From: JAWXCB01 sp034440455
Lineage (GTDB): Bacteria; Bacteroidota; Bacteroidia; Chitinophagales; CAIOSU01
DNA: 64,000 nucleotides
Assembly (NCBI GenBank): GCA_034440455.1
Contig: JAWXCB010000019.1
Coordinates: 1 to 64,000 of the forward strand
Direction: 5' to 3'
In this document: piece by piece, positions 24,661 to 32,822 of the stretch
Position numbering within the stretch: position 1 is the stretch's first letter
Layout of the letters: each line of letters starts with the position of its first letter
Made by a program: the position numbers and the translations under genes
The notes under the pieces: model-generated
Database searches by the model: none
What the model saw: only the letters and a program-made list of their open reading frames with translations
What the model was told of the DNA's origin: nothing

Positions 24661-25962
24661 ATGCCGCGTCTTCCTATTGGCAAGCTCCAGACAATGCTCT
24701 TAGCAGTGTTCTTTCTATCTGCATGTTCCAATCGCATCCATACTTCTTATTTGCAAGACGCGCCAATGGGGCAAAACCTTAAACTTTCATCCGCTTGCGG
24801 AGATTTTAATAATTACGCGCCTGACCTCGCCAATCCATCGCACACTCCTATGCGCTATGTGCGGGTGAATTTTCACATTATGAGAGACTCAGCAGGCACA
24901 ATCAATTTTGATGAATCAACAGGCGTTGAGTTTGTGAAAGGATTGCTTGCAGATGCGAATCAGCGTTTACGCGACAACCGGAAAATGAGTCTTCCTGAAG
25001 GCAACAATACGCCCGCGCTGCCAATGCGTTATCAATACGTGCTTACACCAAACCCTGCTGTGCCTGACGATGACGGCATCTATTTTCATTACGACAATAC
25101 GTTTGCATTTTTTGATAAAAAAAGCCCGAAAAAAAATGCGCTTGCTCAAGGCGCATTTGAGAAATATAAAACGCTTGACGGAAGCGCACTTAATATTTTC
25201 ATGTTTGAACATCACCCCGACAGCATCAAGTCTTCCACTTACAAATCATCAACAGATGGAGCCGGATTGAGCAACTGGCTGCGCGTGATAGGCTTACATC
25301 AACATGCCTTTGATACGGTGCGCCAAGCAGACGGCACGCTCCTTATCAACGGACCTTATTACACCACGAATTTGCTGCAACATGAAATCGGGCATACGCT
25401 TGGACTTGCGCATACCTGGAATGCCAATGACGGCTGCGATGATACTCCGCAAAATCCCGGCTGCTGGGACCATAACTCTACGCCCTGCAAGGAAACCGGC
25501 ATTTATTCAAACAACATGATGGATTATAATAATTGTCAATGCGCACTCACTCCCTGTCAGCTTGCAAAAATTCATTACAATTTTTCAAAAGAAAAAGCGA
25601 GCCAGCGCAAATTGCTTGAGCCTGTTTGGTGTAGTTACAAACCGGAAGCAACCATCACGATTAACTGGGCGCAAAAAATTATCTGGAACAGTTCAAAAGA
25701 TTTAGAAGGCGACCTCCTCATCGCCAATGGCGCAGAACTAACCATTCAGTGTGAAGTTTCATTGCCTAAGGGAGCTAAAATCATTGTGAAGCCCAAAGGC
25801 AAACTAATTCTTGACGGAGCTAAAATCACCAACAAATGTGGTGAGCAATGGGAAGGCATTGAAATCTGGAGCAGCCAAAAAAATAAGGGAGAGGTGGTTT
25901 ACCTCGGCACTCCCGTTTTTGAAAACACAAAGAATACTCCCTATTTTCAGGAAAAAGAGTGA
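24661..25962 (+). CDS. Zinc metalloprotease lipoprotein, M43 pappalysin-like
   Basis: The 433-residue protein starts with a lipoprotein signal (LSAC, Cys22). The zinc site HEIGHTLGLAH is at residues 241-251, followed by DDTP and a Met-turn NNMMDYN, the layout of M43 (cytophagalysin/pappalysin) metzincins. Cysteines after the site (C-D-D-T-P..C..C..C-Q-C..C) are likely disulfides. The last 100 residues form a beta-rich domain of unknown role and there is no T9SS sorting domain, unlike most secreted M43 proteases. It is therefore likely tethered to a membrane. The ATG at 24661 is chosen because it starts the lipoprotein signal. The gene is convergent with exbD, with one base between them. Confidence 0.85.
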   Translation: MPRLPIGKLQTMLLAVFFLSACSNRIHTSYLQDAPMGQNLKLSSACGDFNNYAPDLANPSHTPMRYVRVNFHIMRDSAGTINFDESTGVEFVKGLLADANQRLRDNRKMSLPEGNNTPALPMRYQYVLTPNPAVPDDDGIYFHYDNTFAFFDKKSPKKNALAQGAFEKYKTLDGSALNIFMFEHHPDSIKSSTYKSSTDGAGLSNWLRVIGLHQHAFDTVRQADGTLLINGPYYTTNLLQHEIGHTLGLAHTWNANDGCDDTPQNPGCWDHNSTPCKETGIYSNNMMDYNNCQCALTPCQLAKIHYNFSKEKASQRKLLEPVWCSYKPEATITINWAQKIIWNSSKDLEGDLLIANGAELTIQCEVSLPKGAKIIVKPKGKLILDGAKITNKCGEQWEGIEIWSSQKNKGEVVYLGTPVFENTKNTPYFQEKE

Positions 25963-25963
25963 G

Positions 25964-26551
25964 TTAGTTTTGAGTCGCGATATAATCCAGTTCTTCCCGC
26001 GTAATATCCTGCATTGCATACCTGCTCACATTAGTGCTATACAATTCATCAATCAGGTCAACGAGGTTGCTGTACTTTGCATGTTCATCCGACTTGATAA
26101 TTACCATCAGCGAATTCCGGTCTTTCTTCACCTCGCTCACCCTTTTGTCAAATTCAGCTTCCTTGATTTTGCCGGATGCATGGAGCGCTTCCATTCTGTT
26201 TATTTTTTCAATCTGCGATGCATTTTTTTCAAGCAACAATTTGCGCAAGCCCTTTGGCGAAAAGTCGGTAGCGTGTATGCCCGATTCGGCAAATCCAAAG
26301 TAATAATACACCTTGTTTTGTCCTGACAAGAGTATGCTCATCGCCAATGAGTCCGAAAGGGGAGTGGGCGATCCGTCAACCGGTTGGGCAATGTCAAGCA
26401 CGTAAGGTTTGCTCCATGAAGTGGCAAGCATAAAAAACGTGATGAGCAGGAACCCTAAATCCACCATTGGGGTGAAATCAATTTTCGTGGACATTCTTTT
26501 CGACCGCTGTTTCCTTGAAACCGCAGACGCTTCGCTGTTGAGTTCAGCCAT
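25964..26551 (-). CDS. exbD: ExbD/TolR family protein, solitary
   Basis: The 195-residue protein has a basic N-terminus, one membrane helix (about 29-45) and a periplasmic domain. The proton-path aspartate is Asp31 in TPMVDLGFLL. ExbD works with ExbB and TonB (or TolR with TolQ) to turn the proton gradient into work at the outer membrane. No exbB, tonB or second exbD lies nearby, so the motor partner must be encoded elsewhere. A longer reading from 26653 lacks a sensible N-terminus, so the ATG at 26551 (MAELNSEAS) is used. Confidence 0.88.
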   Translation of the reverse strand: MAELNSEASAVSRKQRSKRMSTKIDFTPMVDLGFLLITFFMLATSWSKPYVLDIAQPVDGSPTPLSDSLAMSILLSGQNKVYYYFGFAESGIHATDFSPKGLRKLLLEKNASQIEKINRMEALHASGKIKEAEFDKRVSEVKKDRNSLMVIIKSDEHAKYSNLVDLIDELYSTNVSRYAMQDITREELDYIATQN

Positions 26552-26708
26552 GGTATTTTGATTGGTGAAAGAAAATAACGCACACTCAACGATGCGAAGC
26601 GGGAAGATTATTACATGCGAAGGAGATGTTGACTTTATTATGACATACCGCACAGATTAAACGCGCACTATCACTAAAAATCTCCTTCTTTGTAAAAATT
26701 TCTCGAAC

Positions 26709-27737
26709 GTGGATTCTCTTACACAAATTGTTTTAGGCGCTGCCGTAGGTGAAGTCACGCTCGGCAAAAAACTCGGCAATAAGGCGGCTCTCATCGGTGC
26801 CATTTCCGGTACGCTGCCCGACCTTGATGTCTTCCTCAACTTCCTCACCGATGATGAAATACTGAAGCTACAGATTCACCGCAGCTATAGCCATGCGCTG
26901 CTGGTGCATGTGCTGATTGCCTTCCCGCTGGCATGGCTAACCCATATCCTATACAAAAAGCAAATTCCTTACCGCTCATGGTATCTGCTTTGGGTAATGG
27001 GACTTCTCACGCACGGGCTGCTCGACTGCTGCACCACCTACGGCACGCAATATCTGCTGCCCTTCAGCCGTACATTAATTGGATTCAACAACATCGCAGT
27101 AGTGGATGTGTTTTTCACGCTGCCCTTCATGGCGTTTGTGATTGCCTGCCTGCTGATGCGCAAAGAAAATCCAGTGCGCATCAAAACCGCATGGATGGGC
27201 ATCGGCTTCGCGCTGCTCTATATGGGCTTCACACTGTTCAACAAGCATACTGTGCAGCAGCATTTTTCACACGAGCTTGCGCGACAGCATATCCATACGG
27301 ATGCGCTTTATACCTCCCCCACCCTGCTCAATAATTTTTTATGGTGCGGCATCGCCACTACCAGCGACAGCGTTTGGCTGGGCGAATATTCCATTCTGCA
27401 AAAGCGTAGCGAGGTGAAGTGGGTGAGCTATGCGCGCAACAAGGCTCTTGTTGAAAATCACCCCGATAAGCGCAGTACAGAGGTGCTCTTGTGGTTCAGC
27501 CAGGATAAATATTTTGCTGAGCAAAGCAGCGACACGCTCAAGTTTTACAATGTGAAATGGGGGCGCGGTGATTTCAGGGAAACTGACCCCGAGTGCGCCA
27601 TCGTTTTCAACTTTCTTCTCTATCCCGAAAACAATGGCTGGAAAACAGCCGTGCGCGAACCCGAGATGACATGGGATGAATTTCGCTCTGCATTCAGCGC
27701 CCTTTGGCACCGGATGGCAGATGCAGGCAATTGGTAG
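26709..27737 (+). CDS. YdjM-like (DUF457) membrane-bound metal-dependent hydrolase family protein
   Basis: The 342-residue protein begins DSLTQIVLGAAVGEVTLGKK after a GTG start, the signature N-terminus of the YdjM/LexA-regulated inner membrane family. About five membrane helices follow in the first 190 residues, with histidines and aspartates in HRSYSHALLVH and LTHGLLDCCTTYGTQ that fit the family's metal site. A soluble domain takes up the rest (about 200-342). The biochemical role is not established for the family. It stands alone between the exbD and glycosyltransferase genes, both on the opposite strand. Confidence 0.82.
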   Translation: MDSLTQIVLGAAVGEVTLGKKLGNKAALIGAISGTLPDLDVFLNFLTDDEILKLQIHRSYSHALLVHVLIAFPLAWLTHILYKKQIPYRSWYLLWVMGLLTHGLLDCCTTYGTQYLLPFSRTLIGFNNIAVVDVFFTLPFMAFVIACLLMRKENPVRIKTAWMGIGFALLYMGFTLFNKHTVQQHFSHELARQHIHTDALYTSPTLLNNFLWCGIATTSDSVWLGEYSILQKRSEVKWVSYARNKALVENHPDKRSTEVLLWFSQDKYFAEQSSDTLKFYNVKWGRGDFRETDPECAIVFNFLLYPENNGWKTAVREPEMTWDEFRSAFSALWHRMADAGNW

Positions 27738-27842
27738 TAGCCTCATGAGATGCACCGAAGTTATACGTAGGTGGCGCATACTTATCTCATTTCTGTAACA
27801 CTACGCACAGAACCTCGTTTGAAGATAGGTGAACTTGAAACC

Positions 27843-28568
27843 CTAATACTTCCTGAAAAAACTTTCCCACTGCAATTGCAGCACACCCACGATTGCCTCG
27901 CGCATAATGTCGCGGCTCATTTTTGAAACGCCCGCAGTGCGGTCAACAAAAGTGATGGGTACTTCTTTTATTTTGAAGCCCATTTTCCATGCGGTGAATT
28001 TCATTTCAATCTGGAAGGCATAACCCACGAAGCGGATTTTATTGAACTCGATTTTTTCCAGCACATTCCTGCGATAACATACAAAGCCGGCAGTCGTGTC
28101 TTTGCAGGGCAGCCAGGTGATAATGCGCACATATACCGATGCGAAATAAGAAAGCAACACGCGGCTCGCGGGCCAGTTCACCACTTTGCCGCCTTTCACA
28201 TAGCGCGAGCCGACCGATAAATCCGCGCCACCCGTTGCGCAAGCCTCATGCAGGCGCACAAGGTCATCGGGGTTGTGCGAAAAGTCTGCATCCATCTCAA
28301 AGATGTATTGATACTCGCGTTGCAGCGCCCACTTAAAGCCGTGAATGTAGGCAGTACCCAACCCCTGCTTCCCTTTTCTTTCTTCAATGAATAACCTGCC
28401 GGGATGCTGCGCTGCCAATCGCTTCACGATGTCGGCAGTGCCATCGGGCGAGCCATCATCCACGATGAGAATGTCAAACGCCAGCGGCAGCGAAAATACC
28501 TTTGCGATAATCCGCTCAATATTTTCCTTTTCGTTAAAGGTTGGTATGATGACTAACTGCCCGCTCAA
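27843..28568 (-). CDS. Polyprenol-phosphate mannose/glucose synthase-like glycosyltransferase (GT2)
   Basis: The 241-residue GT-A enzyme shows IIPTFNEKENI, the nucleotide-binding DDGSPDGT, the DXD-type motif EMDADFSHNP and the acceptor-side DTTAGFVCYRR. Its length and motifs match dolichol-phosphate mannose synthase (DPM1) homologues, which move mannose or glucose from a nucleotide sugar to polyprenol phosphate at the inner membrane. There are no C-terminal membrane helices, as in the soluble DPM1 class. The only upstream start in frame is a TTG at 28568, directly before SGQLVIIP; a -7 element lies 35 bases upstream. Confidence 0.88.
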   Translation of the reverse strand: MSGQLVIIPTFNEKENIERIIAKVFSLPLAFDILIVDDGSPDGTADIVKRLAAQHPGRLFIEERKGKQGLGTAYIHGFKWALQREYQYIFEMDADFSHNPDDLVRLHEACATGGADLSVGSRYVKGGKVVNWPASRVLLSYFASVYVRIITWLPCKDTTAGFVCYRRNVLEKIEFNKIRFVGYAFQIEMKFTAWKMGFKIKEVPITFVDRTAGVSKMSRDIMREAIVGVLQLQWESFFRKY

Positions 28569-28603
28569 TTATTGGTTGATATCGTATTTAAAAAACAGGT
28601 TTG

Positions 28604-28611
28604 CAAAAGTA
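28604..28611 (-). promoter_or_regulatory. Putative -7 element TACTTTTG of the GT2 gene
   Basis: A perfect TAnnTTTG match on the minus strand, 35 bases before the TTG start at 28568. No TTTG -33 element is visible. Confidence 0.4.
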
Positions 28612-28805
28612 ATGAAAATGTGGCGGGGCAGAGAGTGCGGAAGACCTCTTTGAATAATAATTTTTGTTAAATGAGTTTGCAGCAGGACTCTTGTGTCAAC
28701 TGCCGCTGCTACTACCCTTCTGTTAGAATCTTTTCCTCTAAAACGCAGGCAAAATTTCTATTTTTAGCTGTTCAACAAATCTGCCGAAACGCACTGCCTG
28801 TCCGT

Positions 28806-31427
28806 ATGGAAACCAAGGAAGCAAAAGAAACTGCCTCGACAAAAGACACTCCGCTGATGCAGCAGCACAGGCGCATTAAGGCGAAATATCCTGATGCGAT
28901 TTTGCTCTTTCGCGTGGGCGATTTTTATGAAACCTTCGGGCAGGATGCGATTAAAACTTCTGGAATATTGGGCATCGTACTCACAAAGCGTTCCAATGGC
29001 GCGGCATCGTCTATTGAACTGGCGGGATTTCCGCATCATGCGCTCGATACGTATTTACCAAAATTGGTGAAGGCAGGTTATCGCGTTGCAATCTGCGACC
29101 AATTGGAAGACCCGAAGCTTACGAAAACCATTGTGAAGCGTGGCGTTACCGAACTTATCACACCCGGAGTAACCCACAACGACCAGATTCTTGATGTGAA
29201 GCGCAACAACTATCTCGCCTCTGTGCATTTTGATAAAGACCTGGTTGGAGCCGCCTTCATGGATGTTTCCACAGGCGAGTTTGTCACCACGCAGGGAAGC
29301 AAAGAGTATATAGATAACATTTTGCAAAGCTTCAACCCGTCAGAAGTTTTGTTTTCAAAAAGCCATCAGAAAGATTTCAAGCGCGAATATGGCGAGCAAT
29401 TTTATACTTACGCGCTTGACGAATGGGTGTATGCTTTTGATTACGCGCAGGAAAAACTCACGCGTCATTTTGAAACACAATCGCTGAAAGGTTTTGGCAT
29501 TGACGATTTGCAGCAGGGAATCATCGCAGCCGGGGCAATCATTCATTACCTCGCGGAAACGGAACATTCCAACATTCAGCATATCTCCACTATTAACAGG
29601 CTGTATCAAGACAGGCATGTATGGATAGATAAATTCACCGCGCGAAATCTCGAACTGCTCTCCTCCCCTGCCGGTGGAAAGTCGCTTGCCGATGTGCTCG
29701 ACCTCACCCTTTCGCCAATGGGCGCGCGACTGCTCAAAAAATGGATTGTGCTACCGCTGCGCGAAAAGACATTAATTGAAGAACGGCATACCGTTGTTGA
29801 GCATTTTATTAAGCATCCGGAATTGCGGGAAGAATTAAAAAATTCCATTCGTCATACAGGTGATTTGGAACGCCTGATTTCAAAAGTGCCACTGGGAAAA
29901 ATCAACCCGCGCGAAGTGGCGCAGTTGAAACGCTCGCTTGACAGTTTGATTCCAATGAAGGAAAAATCTTCCGCCAGCGACTGCCTGCAACTGAAAAAAA
30001 TTGCCGACCAAATCAATCCCTGCGAATTGCTGCGTCAGCGAATTGAAAAAGACCTTGTTGCCGAAGCGCCTGCCCAGATTCAAAAAGGAAATGCGATTGC
30101 CAAAGGCGTTTGTCCTGAATTGGATGACTTGCGCAATCTTGTACGCTCAGGAAAAGATTACATTCTCGGCATTCAAAAAAGAGAAGCGGAACGCACCGGA
30201 ATTTCTTCCTTGAAAATCGGCTTCACGAATGTGTTTGGTTATTATCTCGAAGTAACGCATACGCATAAACACAAAGTGCCACCCGACTGGACACGGAAAC
30301 AAACACTCACCAATGCCGAGCGCTACATCACGCCTGAGTTGAAAGAATACGAAGAGAAAATTATCGGAGCGGAAGAAAAAATTCTAATACTTGAAGAGCA
30401 ACTTTTTAATGAGCTTGTACTCTTCATTCAGGATTATATCAAGCCCGTGCAAATCAACGCGCATCAGGCAGCCCGCATTGACTGTTTGCTTTCATTTGCG
30501 GAAGCGGCTTTAAAATATAACTATCGCAAGCCTGTGATTCATGAGGGGCTTTCCTTAGAATACAAAGAAGGCAGGCATCCTGTCATTGAGCGGCAACTGC
30601 CACCGGGTGAGCAGTTTGTTCCGAATGATTTATTGCTGGATAATGATACGCAGCAAATCATCATCCTCACCGGACCAAACATGGCGGGTAAATCTGCCTT
30701 GCTGCGTCAAACCGCGCTCATCGCGCTGATGGCGCAAATCGGCAGTTTTGTGCCTGCGACATCCGCAAGCATCGGCATCTTAGATAAGATTTTTACCCGT
30801 GTAGGCGCATCGGATAATATCTCTTCCGGTGAATCAACCTTCATGGTTGAAATGAATGAAACAGCAAGCATCGTGAATAATATTTCCGAGCGAAGCCTGA
30901 TTCTGCTTGATGAAATCGGGCGCGGCACAAGCACGTATGACGGCATCTCTATTGCCTGGTCATTAGCGGAATATCTGCATAACAATCAAGTCGCGCATCC
31001 CAAGACATTATTCGCCACGCATTATCATGAGTTGAATGAGCTTGCCAATAAATTTCCGCGCATCAAGAATTTCACCATCGCAATTAAAGACACGGGTAAC
31101 AAAGTAATCTTCCTGCGCAAACTTGTGGAAGGTGGCAGCAAGCACAGCTTCGGGATTCATGTTGCAAAAATGGCGGGCATGCCCAAAGCGCTCGTTGACC
31201 GCGCAAATGAAATCCTGAAAGAGTTGGAGCAAAAAAGTATCGCCTCTGATATCAGGGACACGGTGAAACAATTACCCGCCCCCGGCTATCAACTCAACAT
31301 TTTCCAAATGGATGACGCGCAATTCCGCGAAGTGAAAGAATTATTACAAGGCGTTGACATCAACACGCTTACTCCGGTTGAAGCATTATTGAAATTGCAG
31401 GAATTGAAAAAGAAATTAGAGACGTGA
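28806..31427 (+). CDS. mutS: DNA mismatch repair protein MutS
   Basis: The 873-residue MutS has the mismatch-probing Phe-X-Glu motif at F40-Y-E42 (GDFYETF), connector and lever domains, the clamp region near 430-550, Walker A GPNMAGKS (623-630), Walker B LLDEIGRGTST (Asp702-Glu703) and the C-terminal helix-turn-helix. It recognises mispairs and recruits MutL. The start at ATG 28806 (METKEAKE) is chosen because the upstream extension is cysteine-rich and non-conserved in character. A one-mismatch -7 element TATTTTTA lies at 28759-28766. mutL is not in the window. Confidence 0.97.
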   Translation: METKEAKETASTKDTPLMQQHRRIKAKYPDAILLFRVGDFYETFGQDAIKTSGILGIVLTKRSNGAASSIELAGFPHHALDTYLPKLVKAGYRVAICDQLEDPKLTKTIVKRGVTELITPGVTHNDQILDVKRNNYLASVHFDKDLVGAAFMDVSTGEFVTTQGSKEYIDNILQSFNPSEVLFSKSHQKDFKREYGEQFYTYALDEWVYAFDYAQEKLTRHFETQSLKGFGIDDLQQGIIAAGAIIHYLAETEHSNIQHISTINRLYQDRHVWIDKFTARNLELLSSPAGGKSLADVLDLTLSPMGARLLKKWIVLPLREKTLIEERHTVVEHFIKHPELREELKNSIRHTGDLERLISKVPLGKINPREVAQLKRSLDSLIPMKEKSSASDCLQLKKIADQINPCELLRQRIEKDLVAEAPAQIQKGNAIAKGVCPELDDLRNLVRSGKDYILGIQKREAERTGISSLKIGFTNVFGYYLEVTHTHKHKVPPDWTRKQTLTNAERYITPELKEYEEKIIGAEEKILILEEQLFNELVLFIQDYIKPVQINAHQAARIDCLLSFAEAALKYNYRKPVIHEGLSLEYKEGRHPVIERQLPPGEQFVPNDLLLDNDTQQIIILTGPNMAGKSALLRQTALIALMAQIGSFVPATSASIGILDKIFTRVGASDNISSGESTFMVEMNETASIVNNISERSLILLDEIGRGTSTYDGISIAWSLAEYLHNNQVAHPKTLFATHYHELNELANKFPRIKNFTIAIKDTGNKVIFLRKLVEGGSKHSFGIHVAKMAGMPKALVDRANEILKELEQKSIASDIRDTVKQLPAPGYQLNIFQMDDAQFREVKELLQGVDINTLTPVEALLKLQELKKKLET

Positions 31428-31443
31428 GTTGCTGACGCTTCGC

Positions 31444-31929
31444 TTAACTGCGTCTTGAAATTTTCCGCTTAGGCTCTTGTTTTGCCATCGCATCAATATC
31501 TTCCGCGATGCGCTTAAACATTTGATAATCCCACTGGTTGCGGTTTTCAAGAACGGCTTTCACGAGTGACATCCCTAATTTGATGCGCAGCGTTTTCCCT
31601 TTTATTTTCACTTTGCATTCCACGAGCGTAACGTAGCCCGTTGGAATAAATATAATTTCAGAGTGCGTGATAAACTCAGGATGTTCCATTTCAATGTGCA
31701 GACTTTTATTCTCTTTTACCGAGATTATTTTCTGGTAAACCTGAATATCTTCTTTATGATAGCGCACTACCATTCTATAAAGACTATCCGTTTCGCGCGG
31801 CTCACCGCTGATAATCTCGATGCCCTTGAAACCCGAAATCCAATGCGCCATCACGCTTTCATCTAAGAACAACCGGAACGTATGCTCAACGGGCCTGTTC
31901 ACCTGAATTCTTGTAGAAAAATTTGCCAT
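31444..31929 (-). CDS. SRPBCC (START-like) domain protein
   Basis: The 161-residue cytoplasmic protein has the START-like/polyketide-cyclase helix-grip pattern: FSTRIQVNRPVEHTFRLFLD at the N-terminus, a central sheet and a long C-terminal helix, then a basic tail (KQEPKRKISRRS). The fold binds a hydrophobic ligand; the ligand is unknown. The ATG at 31929 is preferred, and another lies 9 bases upstream. It is convergent with mutS, 16 bases away, with no terminator between them. Confidence 0.75.
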   Translation of the reverse strand: MANFSTRIQVNRPVEHTFRLFLDESVMAHWISGFKGIEIISGEPRETDSLYRMVVRYHKEDIQVYQKIISVKENKSLHIEMEHPEFITHSEIIFIPTGYVTLVECKVKIKGKTLRIKLGMSLVKAVLENRNQWDYQMFKRIAEDIDAMAKQEPKRKISRRS

Positions 31930-32033
31930 GCAGACCATGCTTACGGAAAAAGCAGCGCATGGTTACGTAAAATCACGGAGACAAGGCAATTAAGGGTTGA
32001 TGAAACACTCTGGCAGCGTTTTTTCCGCCTCAA

Positions 32034-32061
32034 TTTGAAGGTGATTATTTGACTAATTTTA
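32034..32061 (+). promoter_or_regulatory. Possible promoter of the peroxiredoxin gene
   Basis: TTTG at 32034-32037 is followed 16 bases later by TAATTTTA (32054-32061), a one-mismatch -7 element. The spacing is slightly short for the Bacteroidota -33/-7 pair. The leader to the start codon would be about 75 bases. Confidence 0.3.
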
Positions 32062-32140
32062 CCCCGCTTGGTGTTTTTGAAACCAAATCATCAGGTCGCT
32101 TGTTGTCAAGCATATTTTTAAACCAAAAACCAAAATAAAC

Positions 32141-32770
32141 ATGTCATTAGTAGGAAAAAAAGCGCCTGCATTTAAGGCAACTGCCGTAGTGAACGGCAGC
32201 GATTTCGTTCAGAATTTCTCGCTGGAGCAATACAAGGGGAAAAATTACGTGGTATTTTTCTTTTACCCGATGGACTTCACCTTCGTGTGCCCCACAGAAA
32301 TCTTAGCTTTTCAGGATAAGCTGAAAGAATTTGAAAAGCTCAATGTGAAAATAGTTGGCTGTTCGGTTGACTCACACCAGTCGCATTGGGCATGGCTGCA
32401 AACGCCAAAAGACAAGGGCGGCATTGAAGGAGTTACTTACCCGCTCGTAGCTGACTTCACAAAGACTATCTCCATGAATTATGGCGTGCTTGCCGGTGAT
32501 TATGATTATGATGATGAAGGTAATGCAGTCTTCAACGGCAATCCGGTTGCATTTCGCGGATTATTCCTTATTGACAAAAATGGAAACATTCGTCACGAAC
32601 TCGTGAACGATCTTTCGCTGGGCAGAAATGTTGACGAAGCGCTCCGCATGGTGAAGGCATTGCAATTCAATGAAGAGAAAGGGGAAGTTTGCCCCGCTAA
32701 CTGGGATGAAGGCAAAGAAGGTATGAAAGCTACGCACGAAGGCGTTGCCGAATACCTTGCTGCGCATTAA
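32141..32770 (+). CDS. ahpC: Typical 2-Cys peroxiredoxin (AhpC/Prx1 type)
   Basis: The 209-residue peroxiredoxin has its peroxidatic cysteine Cys50 in FTFVCPTE and its resolving cysteine Cys184 in EVCPANW. It reduces hydrogen peroxide and alkyl hydroperoxides in the cytoplasm as a decameric typical 2-Cys enzyme. The segment GVLAGDYDYDDEG is a somewhat longer and more acidic loop than in E. coli AhpC. No ahpF follows, so thioredoxin is the likely reductant. No OxyR gene is present in the window. Confidence 0.95.
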   Translation: MSLVGKKAPAFKATAVVNGSDFVQNFSLEQYKGKNYVVFFFYPMDFTFVCPTEILAFQDKLKEFEKLNVKIVGCSVDSHQSHWAWLQTPKDKGGIEGVTYPLVADFTKTISMNYGVLAGDYDYDDEGNAVFNGNPVAFRGLFLIDKNGNIRHELVNDLSLGRNVDEALRMVKALQFNEEKGEVCPANWDEGKEGMKATHEGVAEYLAAH

Positions 32771-32790
32771 TTTCTGTTTGTGATAAGTTA

Positions 32791-32822
32791 AAAAAAGGCT
32801 GTCCGTTGGGCAGTCTTTTTTA
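32791..32822. terminator. Bidirectional terminator between ahpC and the TonB-dependent receptor
   Basis: Nine-base arms (32796-32804 and 32808-32816) pair with two wobbles around GTT. A T run follows on the plus strand (32816-32821) and the A run at 32791-32796 gives a T run on the minus strand. The convergent receptor gene ends at 32823, so the hairpin can serve both genes. Confidence 0.85.

Noticed and set aside
28671..28805. N-terminal extension of MutS from an upstream ATG
   Set aside because: The added 45 residues are rich in Cys, Ser and Phe and unlike any MutS. The ATG at 28806 leads into the mismatch-binding domain at the usual distance.
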